Assembly: GCF_003814875.1 (NCBI RefSeq)
Contig: NZ_RKQF01000001.1
Location: 11,284,001-11,348,000 of the forward strand
Length of the DNA: 64,000 bases
Direction: 5' to 3'
Source: Streptomyces sp. Ag109_O5-1
GTDB lineage: Bacteria; Actinomycetota; Actinomycetes; Streptomycetales; Streptomycetaceae
This document shows positions 1 to 7,559 of this stretch, piece after piece (within the stretch, counting starts at the first letter, position 1; each line of letters starts with the position of its first letter). Below the pieces are notes generated by a model. The model saw nothing but the letters and a program-made list of their open reading frames with translations, made no database searches and was not told the origin of the DNA. A program made the translations under genes and the position numbers.

Positions 1-477
1 GTGCTGTACACCGCCGACGACCGAGTGGTCACCTCGGCCGGCATCGCCAGCGGCATCGACCTGGCCCTGCACCTGATCGCCACCCGGCACGGCTCCGCCG
101 TTGCCGCACAGGTGGCCCGGGACATGGTCGTCTACGCTCGGCGCAACGGCCATGAATCCCAGGCCAGCGCGATGCTCAGGTACCGATCCCACCTTGACGA
201 CACCGTGCACCACGCCCAGGACCTGCTCGACGCCCGTTTCGACCGACCGATGCCACTGTCCGCCCTGGCCGCGACCGTGGGCGTGAGCGAACGTACCCTC
301 ACCCGTCTCTTCACCCGTGCCACCGGCGGCCTCACCCCACTGCGTTATCAGCAAACCCTCCGTCTCGAACGCGCCGAACACCTCATCAGCCACGGCACCA
401 CGGTCGATGCCGCCGCCCGCGCGGTCGGCTTCGGCGACGCCCGCATGCTGCGTCGCCTGCGAGCTCGCGAGCACTGA
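1..477 (+). CDS. GlxA-type AraC-family regulator, C-terminal part
   Basis: The frame is open at the window edge and ends in TGA, so the protein is cut at its N-terminus by the window. Residues 10-60 carry the end of a DJ-1/PfpI-like domain (AGIASGIDLALHLI, RDMVVYARR). Residues 65-158 form a two-helix-turn-helix AraC/XylS DNA-binding domain (LSALAATVGVSERTLTRLF, then DAAARAVGFGDARMLRRLRA). This order is typical of GlxA-like regulators, where the amidotransferase-like domain has lost catalysis and senses a ligand. Target genes are not visible here. What follows is an insertion-sequence scar, so the gene may have lost its partner. Confidence 0.85.
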   Translation: MLYTADDRVVTSAGIASGIDLALHLIATRHGSAVAAQVARDMVVYARRNGHESQASAMLRYRSHLDDTVHHAQDLLDARFDRPMPLSALAATVGVSERTLTRLFTRATGGLTPLRYQQTLRLERAEHLISHGTTVDAAARAVGFGDARMLRRLRAREH

Positions 478-499
478 CGAGCAGCACAGTGCACAGCAC

Positions 500-546
500 T
501 GAGCCTCCGCCAACTTGAAATCACAGGTCAAAGAGCGGGTGTGACC
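500..546. repeat. IS5-group terminal sequence, inverted partner at 6123..6169
   Basis: Read on the minus strand this 47-bp stretch closely matches 6123..6169 (both contain TTTGACCTGTG and TTCAAGTTGGCGGAGGCTCA). Each copy lies just beyond the C-terminal remnant of the same transposase, so it is probably the 3' end of one IS5-group element present twice in opposite orientation. Confidence 0.7.
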
Positions 547-602
547 GGTTCTCGGGGTGCTCATGCTGGTCGTGGGCGACAGTCCGCGGAGTAGATCATC
601 CG

Positions 603-698
603 TCAGCGGTTGACTTCGAGGTTCGTCAGAACAAGCAGGGCGCGCAGGAGGTGGGTGGCGCGGGCGGGGTCGGTGCGGAGTTTGGTGAGGGTCCGCCA
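603..698 (-). pseudogene. IS5-group transposase, C-terminal piece (split by IS110)
   Basis: The minus strand reads WRTLTKLRTDPARATHLLR and ends LTNLEVNR-stop. This is the natural continuation of the transposase that stops abruptly at HLKN near 2328. The two pieces join in frame if the intervening 700..2327 element is removed, giving HLKN-WRTL, the usual junction in DDE_Tnp_4 transposases. The gene was therefore broken by the IS110 insertion and is not functional. Confidence 0.85.
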
Positions 699-720
699 GA
701 TACCTCACGTTGCCAAGGTG

Positions 721-1950
721 TCAAGCTGCGGTGGCGAGTTCGGTGGGGAACGCGATTTGCTCATCGAACAACTCGCGCTTTTGCAGGCAGTGGTAGAGCT
801 GGCCGAGCAAGCGGTTGGACAGGTTCCTGCGGGCTGCGGCGTTCCAGTCTCCGTGCTCGTCGCGACGGCGACGATAGTGGGCTTTGGCACCTGGTGATCC
901 GTTCGGCGCGGCGAAGGCCCAGAGGTATCCGGCGTGGTTGAGCCGGTCGTTCTTCACCCAGCGGCGGGTGATGCTCGACTTCTTGCCGGAGGCGCGGGTG
1001 ATCGGTGAGGAGCCGGCGTATGCCTTCAGGCCGCGGGCGTCAGCGAAGCGGGTGCGGTCGTCGCCGATTTCGGCGAGGATCCGGGCGGCGAGCTGGACGC
1101 CGAGGCCGGGGAAGCTTGTCAGGATCTCGGCGTCGGGGTGCTGAGGGAACGCTTCTTCCACCGCCTCGGCGAGCTGGTCGGCGGCAGTGCAAGCGGCGTC
1201 GAGCTGCATGAGGAGGGCGAGCATCTGCTTGCCGAGGGCGTCCTCGACGAGCGGTGGCTGGTGGGCCCACTTGGCGCGGAAGATGTTACGGAGGCGATCG
1301 GCCTCGGCTTCGATGCCGCGCTGGCGGCCGGCACGCTTGAGGGCCGCCTGCACCTGGGCGCGGGTCAGTTGCGCTGCCTGCGTCGAGGTCGGGGCGATCT
1401 TGAGGAGCTCACGGGTCTCGGGTCGGCACAGGCCGTTGGTCCAGGTGGCGAACGCGTTCAGGGCGGCCGGGTAGTACTCGCGTAGCAGGGGACGGAGCTG
1501 GTTGGCGAGCTGTTGCCGGTTCCACAAGGCGTCCTGCTGAGCGCGTGCGAGGACGGAGATCGCCCGCCCGAGATCGGAGTCGTCGGGCAGCGGCTGGTGG
1601 GCGTGCATGTCGGTGCGCAGGATGTTCGCCAGGACCAGGGCGTCGCCGGGATCGGACTTCTTGCGCGAGACGCTGTGCCGGTCGCGGTAGCGGGCGGCGG
1701 CCAGCGGGTTGATCGCGTACACCTTCCGCTTGCCGGTCCGCAGCACGGCGACCAGCAGGCCGCGGGAGGTCTCGATAGCGACTGGGATCGGCGTCGCCTC
1801 GGTGTCGCCGTGCTCGGCGAGCAGCTCCAGCAGGACCTTGTAGCCGACGGCGTCGTCGGTTATGTGCCGCTTGGCCACTAACCTGCCGGTGTCGTCGACC
1901 AGGGCCACGTCGTGGGTGCGTTCGGCCCAGTCGATTCCACAGTAGATCAA
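721..1950 (-). CDS. IS110-family DEDD recombinase (transposase)
   Basis: A 409-residue protein of normal length for the family. The N-terminal DEDD RuvC-like domain begins IYCGIDWAERTHDVALVD with the first catalytic Asp at residue 7. The C-terminal Transposase_20 (helix-hairpin-helix) domain contains SFPGLGVQLAARILAEIGD and the conserved serine region YAGSSPITRASGKKS. The start is TTG, preceded by AGGAAGGAAC as ribosome binding site. The protein catalyses RNA-guided excision and insertion through the bridge RNA encoded just upstream. The reading frame is intact, and the intact element ends suggest recent activity (inference). Confidence 0.95.
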   Translation of the reverse strand: MIYCGIDWAERTHDVALVDDTGRLVAKRHITDDAVGYKVLLELLAEHGDTEATPIPVAIETSRGLLVAVLRTGKRKVYAINPLAAARYRDRHSVSRKKSDPGDALVLANILRTDMHAHQPLPDDSDLGRAISVLARAQQDALWNRQQLANQLRPLLREYYPAALNAFATWTNGLCRPETRELLKIAPTSTQAAQLTRAQVQAALKRAGRQRGIEAEADRLRNIFRAKWAHQPPLVEDALGKQMLALLMQLDAACTAADQLAEAVEEAFPQHPDAEILTSFPGLGVQLAARILAEIGDDRTRFADARGLKAYAGSSPITRASGKKSSITRRWVKNDRLNHAGYLWAFAAPNGSPGAKAHYRRRRDEHGDWNAAARRNLSNRLLGQLYHCLQKRELFDEQIAFPTELATAA

Positions 1951-1980
1951 GGCAGTTCCTTCCTGATGTGCTGATGTTTG

Positions 1981-2275
1981 CGCTGGTCACGAGCGCATGC
2001 GGGCCACGCGTCGCACTAATCCCAGGCATCAACCGCTGCGCGGCGTGCCGCCACCTCACGAGCCGTTCGTGGCACCAGCACATCCCACGGGCCTCGGTCT
2101 GCGTAGGAGCTCGAATGGCTCGGGCGTATCAAGAGGTCACCGCGGAATCGGCTCGCACCACCAACACCAACGAGTGGTCCAGGGGTGTTGACACTCGCGG
2201 GTGCTGGATGCTGCCGGTCTGGCGGAAGGCGTCAAGGCCCGTTCTTGAGAAGGCATGCATCCAGCACCCGATTCG
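1981..2275 (-). ncRNA. Putative IS110 bridge RNA (target- and donor-binding loops)
   Basis: The 5' non-coding end of the element has two guide regions in the transposase sense. Target loop: a perfect 14-bp stem (2198..2211 with 2257..2270) encloses TCTCAAGAAC (complement of 2241..2250), identical to the left target flank, and TCCGCCAG (complement of 2219..2226), complementary to the right target CTGGCGGA. Donor loop: CGTGAGGT (complement of 2053..2060) equals the element's right end, and GGGATTAG (complement of 2016..2023) is complementary to the left end CTAATCCC. This layout is that of the IS621 bridge RNA. The ends of the transcript are estimated. Confidence 0.8.
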
Positions 2276-2327
2276 AACACCTTGGGAACTGCAGAGCTCC
2301 CGCCGAGTGCTCTTGGAAAGGGATTAG

Positions 2328-3056
2328 TTCTTGAGATGGGCGAAGCCGTGTTCTACCGGTGCGCGTTCGGTGGCGAGGATTCGGTTGGCGGTCTTCTGGC
2401 CGGGGGTGAGCTTGTGGGCGCGGCTGGCGTGGAAGCCGGTGACGATCACGGGGTCGCGTACGTCGTTGTCCAGGCCGCGGAAGCCGAGGTCCGCCAGTGC
2501 GCCGAGACCGGCGGCGCGCAGGTGGGCCAGAATGTGGTCGTGGCGGGCGGCGGTGTTGTCGTGGGTGCGGCCGGGCCGGGCGGCGGATAGCCAGATCAGG
2601 CGGCCTTTCTCGTCGGTCAGGGCGAGGAAGTGCAGGCCGTGATGGCGGTGTTTGGCGGAGTAGTTTCGTCGGTCGGCCTTTCCTGCGCGGCGCTGGGTGG
2701 GGATGAGGGTGCCGTCGATCAGGACCACCTCCCCGCTCTGCTTGGCCACCTTCTTCAGGGCGCGGTCCAGGCGCGGAGCCTGCGCGGCGAGGAGGGCGAT
2801 CAGCTCGTCGCGCCAGCGGCGGACGGTGGACTCGGACACATTGTTGCCGCCGGCCATGTCGGCCAGGCGCTGGTCGTGGCGCAGCACGGCCAAGACGATC
2901 ACCGTGATCCTCCCGGGCGGCAGGATCCGGCACCTGGACCGAATCGCCTTCAGGTGGCCGCAGTAGATCGGCGAGGTACTTGACGGTGCTCGTGGACAGC
3001 GGCAGAGGGCACTGGTAATCAAGAGGCCAGGTATCCTCGGCGCGTTCTTTGGATCG
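2328..3056 (-). pseudogene. IS5-group (DDE_Tnp_4) transposase, N-terminal and catalytic piece
   Basis: The minus strand encodes an HTH region (NNVSESTVRRWRDELIALL), then VVLIDGTLIPTQRR with the first catalytic Asp, LADLGFRGLDND with a second Asp, and ATERAPVEHGFAHLKN with the Glu helix. The reading stops at a TAA created by the IS110 junction. The true C-terminus lies at 603..698. Near 2965 the N-terminal part (LPLSTSTVKYLADLL) is in another frame, so the gene also carries a frameshift. It is dead for two reasons. Confidence 0.85.
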
Positions 3057-3129
3057 CGACACACAGTTCCAACGCCCGCCGGGGGCACCCCGTTTACGCC
3101 ACCACCCCATCAAGCGCTGGCGCCCCTGG

Positions 3130-3390
3130 TCACAGGCAGGTGGTAAACCGGCCGTCGGGTAGTTTGCGCAGCCAGCCGCGGTCGACGAGCCTGACCAGTC
3201 TCCCGCGCAGCGGTCCCAGCTTGGCCCGCACGCTGACGTCGATTCCCAGCCCGTCACCGACCTGCCGGGCCATGACCGGTCCGGCGGCCTGCCGCACGGC
3301 GGCGAGAATGCGCTGGTAGTCCGGCGGGAGTGTGCTCTCCTCCACGCCTGACGTGCGGAGCGGGATCAGCGTCACCGCACGGCCGCCCAC
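3130..3390 (-). pseudogene. Fragment of a transposon accessory winged-helix protein
   Basis: The 86-codon frame contains LPPDYQRILAAVRQAAGPV and LRGRLVRLVDRGWLRKLPDG followed by RFTT. It matches in layout the C-terminal winged-helix part of the intact accessory gene at 12186..12713 (PDVYRDIVEIVADAPGPLQ, RGKLKRLVVRGWLDEEAPG, RFTL). The N-terminal coiled-coil half is missing. It is probably what remains of an ISKra4-type element once located here. Confidence 0.6.
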
Positions 3391-3417
3391 CTGCCCGGGC
3401 GCCGGCGTGACCGATGC

Positions 3418-3889
3418 TCATTCGTTGGCGAGCTGTTCGCTCACCCGTTCAAGGACGCGTTCGGCGACGGCGAGTCCGTTCCGCTCGGCCCGTACCTCCG
3501 CCAACTAGGGCGTCCCGTCGCGCTGTGCCTCGCTCCCACATGCTGCGCGCCACTGGTTCCAGCGCCTGGCCCTGGCTGGTCAGAATGTAGCGGACGCGCG
3601 GAGGCCAGTCCGGGGTGCGGTGACGCTCGATGACGCCCGCACTGGTCAACTGGGTCGGCCTGGCCGAGAGAGCGGGCAGGGCGGCGGACAGTTCGGAGTA
3701 TGTGGTCTGACCGCGGCGTAGGAACTCGCGGACTACCAGCGGCGTTCACCGACCACCCAGCGCGGCGAGGGTGATGTCAACAGGGCACCGCGGTTCGTGG
3801 CCAGGCGGAACGAGGGCGCTGTCCGGGCAGTCCGCCAGCGGGCCGTCCTGATCACCCGTCGGTGCGTGTCCAACGGTTTGGTGCGTCAC
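3418..3889 (-). pseudogene. HxlR-family transcriptional regulator, broken
   Basis: From a GTG at 3889 the frame reads RCPVDITLAALGGR, then a TGA where HxlR proteins have Trp (GRW), then TPLVVREFLRRGQTTYSELS and LTSAGVIERHRTPDWPPRVR, the winged-helix core. Near 3490 the correct frame shifts. The other frame continues AEVRAERNGLAVAERVLERV and ends with SEQLANE at 3418. One nonsense change and one frameshift make it a pseudogene. In intact relatives the protein is a small dimeric regulator of an adjacent redox gene. Confidence 0.75.
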
Positions 3890-3929
3890 GAAAACCGTGA
3901 GCCGTCGGTCGGTCGATGGGCGGGGCGGA

Positions 3930-4799
3930 TCAGTTGCGCGTGCCGGCCGGTGGGCCGACGACGGTGGTGAGCTGGAGTTTGGTCTCGTCCTCGCTGCCCG
4001 GCGCGGCGGTCATGATGACAATCTTGAGCTCCGTGTCGCCGTCGGTCAGGACATCGCAGTCCACCGTGACCGGGCCCACCGACGGGTGATCGACCGTCTT
4101 GTGGACCTCGCGGTTCGCGGTCACCTCTCCCGTCGCCCACAGCTCGGCGAACCTCTCGTTGCCTGCGTTCAGGTCGCGGACCAGCGCGGCCAGGCGGGTG
4201 TCCCGGGGGAAGCGGCCGGTGGCGCGGCGCAGATCGGAGACGAGGGCGGCGTCGGCGGTGTCGGGGTCCGTCTCGGTGACCGGCCACAGCGCGAGGGGGG
4301 TGTGATCGACGTCCACCGGGAACCTGTCGCGGGCGAAGTTGCGCATCCGCGGCGGCAAGGCCAAGGGGTCTCCCAGCAGGGCGGCCCATCCGTGGTTCCA
4401 CCACACCAGTTGCCAGTCCGCCGCGAACACGGCCACCGGTACGTCTCCGAGCCGGACGAGTACCCGTTGCATACCGGGCGGGAGATGGTCGCAGATCGTG
4501 CCGTCCGCCGGCGGCACGATCTGGGCCAGCCGGTAGAGGTGGTCCCGCTCGGCGGTGGACAGTTGGAGCGCGCGCGCCAGGGACGCCACCACCGACGCCG
4601 AGGGTGTCGTGGCCCGCCCCTGCTCCAGGCGCACGACGTAGTCGACCGACACTCCGGCCAGGTCGGCCAGTTCCTCGCGCCGCAGCCCGACAGCCCGGCG
4701 CTTGCGGGCGACCGGCAGCCCAGCGGCTGACGGGGGCAGCCGGTTCCGCCACGTGCGGATCGTCGCGCCCAGTCCAGCTCCGGGGGGTGTCGTCGTCAT
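3930..4799 (-). CDS. HTH transcriptional regulator with MmyB-like ligand domain
   Basis: A 289-residue protein. Residues 25-85 form an XRE-type helix-turn-helix (LRREELADLAGVSVDYVVRL, EQGRATTPSASVVASLARAL). Residues 105-280 form an MmyB-like, PAS-related domain (VPVAVFAADWQLVWWNHGWA, FARDRFPVDV, VDHPSVGPVTVDCDVLTDG). Such proteins in actinomycetes usually control a neighbouring oxidoreductase by binding a small, possibly fatty-acid-like, ligand. It is divergent from the SDR gene at 4914 with a 114-bp shared promoter region, so that gene is the likely target (inference). An ATG at 4808 is an alternative start. Confidence 0.9.
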   Translation of the reverse strand: MTTTPPGAGLGATIRTWRNRLPPSAAGLPVARKRRAVGLRREELADLAGVSVDYVVRLEQGRATTPSASVVASLARALQLSTAERDHLYRLAQIVPPADGTICDHLPPGMQRVLVRLGDVPVAVFAADWQLVWWNHGWAALLGDPLALPPRMRNFARDRFPVDVDHTPLALWPVTETDPDTADAALVSDLRRATGRFPRDTRLAALVRDLNAGNERFAELWATGEVTANREVHKTVDHPSVGPVTVDCDVLTDGDTELKIVIMTAAPGSEDETKLQLTTVVGPPAGTRN

Positions 4800-4913
4800 G
4801 CTCTCCATCCTCCCGCGTCCCCGATCACATGCGGGGGCGCGAGGGTGGTACTGGTCTTCCCACCGTCGAAGCGTCCCTGGTCCGGCTCCCTCGTCAAGGC
4901 AACTATCGAAGGC

Positions 4914-5612
4914 ATGACGATCACTTTCATCACCGGAGCCAACAAGGGCATCGGCCGCGAGACCGCCCGCCGCCTCATCGCCTGCGGTCACACCGTTCTC
5001 CTGGGAGCCCGCGACCGTGAGCGGGGTGAGGAGGCAGCCGCCGCGCTGGGCGCACGCTTCGTCCCCGTCGACGTGACCGACGACGCGTCCGTGGCCGCCG
5101 CCGCCGCGGACGTCGCCGAGCACGAGGGCAGGATCGATGTCCTGATCAACAACGCGGGGGTCCAGGGTCCCTTCGGTGATCCCGGCGACCTCACCGCCGC
5201 CGACGCCCGCGCCGTCCTCGACGTCAACGTCATCGGCGTGGTCCGCACCACCACCGCGTTCCTGCCGCTGCTGCGCCGTTCGGACGACCCCGTGATCATC
5301 AACGTCAGCAGCGGCATGGGCTCCCTCGCCTTCACCCACGACCCCGGCCGGTCCGAGTCGCACGTCGTCGTGCCGCTGTACGCCTCCTCGAAGGCGGCGC
5401 TGACGATGTTGACCACGCAGTACGCCAAAGGGCTCAAGGGCATTCGCGTCAACGCCGCCGACCCCGGCTACACCGCGACCGACATAAACGGTCACAGCGG
5501 CTCCCAGACCGTCACCGAGGGCACGGACGCGATCGTCGCCCTCGCCACCGAGGGGCCCGGTGCCGGCACCGGACGCTTCATCGACCGCCATGGCGAGATC
5601 GCCTGGTCCTGA
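4914..5612 (+). CDS. Short-chain dehydrogenase/reductase (SDR)
   Basis: A 232-residue classical SDR. The Rossmann glycine motif is TGANKGIG (residues 7-14), the structural NNAG motif is at about 78-81, the catalytic Ser lies in INVSSGMGS, and the YASSK motif gives the Tyr and Lys. It is an NAD(P)H-dependent oxidoreductase whose substrate cannot be told from sequence. It is transcribed away from the MmyB-type regulator at 3930..4799, a pairing often seen for SDR genes under such regulators. Its length and motifs are complete. Downstream sequence is decayed. Confidence 0.92.
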   Translation: MTITFITGANKGIGRETARRLIACGHTVLLGARDRERGEEAAAALGARFVPVDVTDDASVAAAAADVAEHEGRIDVLINNAGVQGPFGDPGDLTAADARAVLDVNVIGVVRTTTAFLPLLRRSDDPVIINVSSGMGSLAFTHDPGRSESHVVVPLYASSKAALTMLTTQYAKGLKGIRVNAADPGYTATDINGHSGSQTVTEGTDAIVALATEGPGAGTGRFIDRHGEIAWS

Positions 5613-5679
5613 GACCGGCGGTGCCGGGTCACCGGCCCTGAAGAACAGAACGGGCAGAACATCGAGACCGGTCCCGGAC

Positions 5680-5930
5680 AGGAGAACCGCTGCCGCTACT
5701 GGCGTCGGCGGAACCTCCGGCCGAGGTGATCAGGACGTACGAGCCGGGGCCCGGCACGTCGAGACGGTAGCCGCCGTCGGGCCCGGTGACCGCGCGGTCC
5801 AGACGGCGTTCCACATCTCCGCCGCCTTCTTGGTGGTCGCCGCCCTCGTCGCCGCGTTTGTACTCAAGCAGAAGGGCGGGGAGAGCGTCGCCGAGGCAGA
5901 TGCCGCCGTCGGGATGGCGGAAGGATGACG
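5680..5930. pseudogene. Remnants of a DHA2-type exporter and a carboxypeptidase-regulatory-like domain
   Basis: On the plus strand (about 5800..5928) the sequence reads TAFHISAAFLVVAALVAAFV-LK, the last membrane helix of a 14-helix MFS exporter. On the minus strand (about 5680..5814) it reads RLDRAVTGPDGGYRLDVPGP then GSYVLITSAGG, a CnaB/carboxypeptidase-regulatory-like repeat. Some actinomycete exporters carry both parts on one chain. Here they lie on opposite strands, so the locus was rearranged before decay. Neither part is a functional gene. Confidence 0.5.
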
Positions 5931-5961
5931 ATGCTGCGGCAGCTCGGGTTCCTGACCGGAA

Positions 5962-6066
5962 CTACTGCGCGACGCACTGGACTTGCGAGTGAGCACGGAG
6001 ACCACCCGCGCCACCCACCTCCTGCGCACCCTGCTCGTCCTGACGAATCTTGAAATCAACCGCTGA
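5962..6066 (+). pseudogene. IS5-group transposase, C-terminal remnant
   Basis: The frame LLRDALDLRVSTETTRATHL followed by LRTLLVLTNLEINR-stop is nearly the same as the C-terminal piece at 603..698 (RATHLLRALLVLTNLEVNR). It is followed by the same terminal sequence (6123..6169), in the opposite orientation to that copy. Nothing upstream of residue LLRD is retained. Confidence 0.7.
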
Positions 6067-6122
6067 CAGACGATCTACTCCGGAGACCGCCGCCTCCGAC
6101 CAGCGTGAGAACCTCGGGAGAC

Positions 6123-6169
6123 CGTCACGCCAGCCCTTTGACCTGTGCCTTCAAGTTGGCGGAGGCTCA
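6123..6169. repeat. IS5-group terminal sequence, inverted partner at 500..546
   Basis: This stretch reads TTTGACCTGTG and TTCAAGTTGGCGGAGGCTCA and matches the complement of 500..546. The two copies lie about 5.6 kb apart in inverted orientation and bracket the IS110 insertion, the dead HxlR gene and the first SDR locus. Confidence 0.7.
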
Positions 6170-6406
6170 CTACGAAACGCAGACCCCTCTCGGCGGCAGG
6201 GCGGGACTTTGCGGGGCTGGGACGGTGGGGGCGGATGCCCAGTCGCCGACGCCCTGTTTTCTCATTTCCACAAGGTCGAGCTGTCACGGCACTTGCCGGC
6301 ACTCCAGTGAGGTTTCGTGATCAGGATGATGGTGCCCTCCCGGAGGCTGAACGCCAGGTCTGATTCCCGCCAGCCTCGGGCGCCGGTGGCAGCAATGCTC
6401 AACGCC

Positions 6407-7147
6407 ATGAACCGACTTGAAGGAAGCGTGGCCCTGATCACGGGCGGCAGCCGGGGCATCGGTGCCGCTGTGGGGTTGCGGCTGGCCGATGAGGGTGCCG
6501 ACATCGTCCTGACCTACGAGAACGACGCGGAACGCGCCACCCGGGTGGTCGAGCAGATCAAGGCCAGAGGACGCCGGGCACTGGCCGTCCAGGCCGACAG
6601 CGCCGTACCCGAGGCGCTCACCGCCGCGGTGGACGAAGCCGCCGCGATGTTCGGCAGGCTCGACATCCTGGTCAACAACGCCGGTGTGTTCCTCGTCGGC
6701 CCACTCGAAACCCTGGGGCCCGCAGAGATCGATCGCACCCTGGCGGTGAACGTCCGGGCGCCGTTCGTAGCGTCCCAGGCGGCAGTGCGTCACATGGGCC
6801 AGGGCGGCCGCATCATCAGCATCGGCAGCAATGTCGCCGAGCGTGCGGTCTTCCCCGGACTGGCGTTGTACTCGATGAGCAAGACAGCTCTGATCGGGAT
6901 GACGAAGGGGCTGGCCCGAGAACTCGGCCCGCGTGGAGTCACCGTCAACCTGGTGCATCCCGGCCCCACCGATACGGACACCAATCCCTCGGACGGCCCG
7001 AACGCGGAGGTGATCACCGCCTTCACGGCGGTGGGCCGCTATGCGGAAGCAGCCGAGATCGCGGCCACCGTCGCCCACCTGGCAAGTACGGACGGCTCGT
7101 ACATCACCGGAGCCTCGATCCACGTAGACGGCGGCTTCACCGCCTGA
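6407..7147 (+). CDS. SDR family oxidoreductase (FabG-like)
   Basis: A 246-residue classical SDR. TGGSRGIG forms the cofactor glycine motif (residues 12-19), NNAG is at about 90, the catalytic Ser is in IISIGSN, the YSMSK motif gives Tyr and Lys, and the C-terminus ends with the usual SYITGASIHVDGG. The fold is that of beta-ketoacyl-ACP reductase-like enzymes using NAD(P)H. The start chosen is the ATG just before NRLEGSVALITGG. Longer in-frame starts would add 30 residues with no family match. No partner gene is adjacent, so the substrate is unknown. Confidence 0.92.
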   Translation: MNRLEGSVALITGGSRGIGAAVGLRLADEGADIVLTYENDAERATRVVEQIKARGRRALAVQADSAVPEALTAAVDEAAAMFGRLDILVNNAGVFLVGPLETLGPAEIDRTLAVNVRAPFVASQAAVRHMGQGGRIISIGSNVAERAVFPGLALYSMSKTALIGMTKGLARELGPRGVTVNLVHPGPTDTDTNPSDGPNAEVITAFTAVGRYAEAAEIAATVAHLASTDGSYITGASIHVDGGFTA

Positions 7148-7559
7148 CACACGAACTCGGCCGTCACTGCGGCCTAGCACTCGGAGGACCTGTTCAGGAG
7201 TGCTGCGGCGGTTCTTGTCCTCGTCTGTCCGGTGTTCGGACTTGTCCTGGCAGTAGCCGGCGCCTCCTGGGCCGGGCGGGGGATCGCCGCTTCGGGCGTA
7301 TGCCGCCCTAACGGGGAGCGGTGACGGCGTGAGCGGTTGTGTGGATGAGCAACGCGATCGACCTGAACAGCACGACGACTACAGAGTGTTGGGGGTGAGC
7401 GATGCCAAGGGCGGGGTCATGTCTGCCAGTGCACTTTGATGCGGCGGGTCGGGAACGTCCGAGTAATTGTCAAGAGTTGTGGATTCGCTCGACTTTCGAC
7501 GTTCTGGCAGGCATTGGTTGATCAGCGGCGCTGTCGAGGCTTGCTGTGGCTCGCGGCCG
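7148..7559. other. Intergenic stretch without recognised gene
   Basis: About 410 bp between the convergent SDR and MFS genes. No reading frame with family resemblance, no tRNA and no clear terminator hairpin was found. It may hold decayed coding sequence, but nothing could be assigned. Confidence 0.5.

Larger units (their letters stand above)
700..2327 (-). mobile_element. IS110-family element inserted in an IS5-group transposase gene
   Basis: Boundaries come from rejoining the split target gene. On the minus strand the target reads CTCAAGAA-CT-GGCGGACC, and a CT dinucleotide is found at both element ends (complements of 2326..2327 and 698..699). There are no terminal inverted repeats and no longer target duplication, as expected for IS110 elements, which use a CT-type core. 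The element is about 1.63 kb: a long non-coding 5' end (about 375 bp), the transposase, and a short 3' end of about 20 bp. Confidence 0.85.

Noticed and set aside
4800..5591. N-terminal extension of the MmyB-type regulator
   Set aside because: It reads antisense through the divergent SDR gene. The family N-terminus starts near the ATG at 4799.
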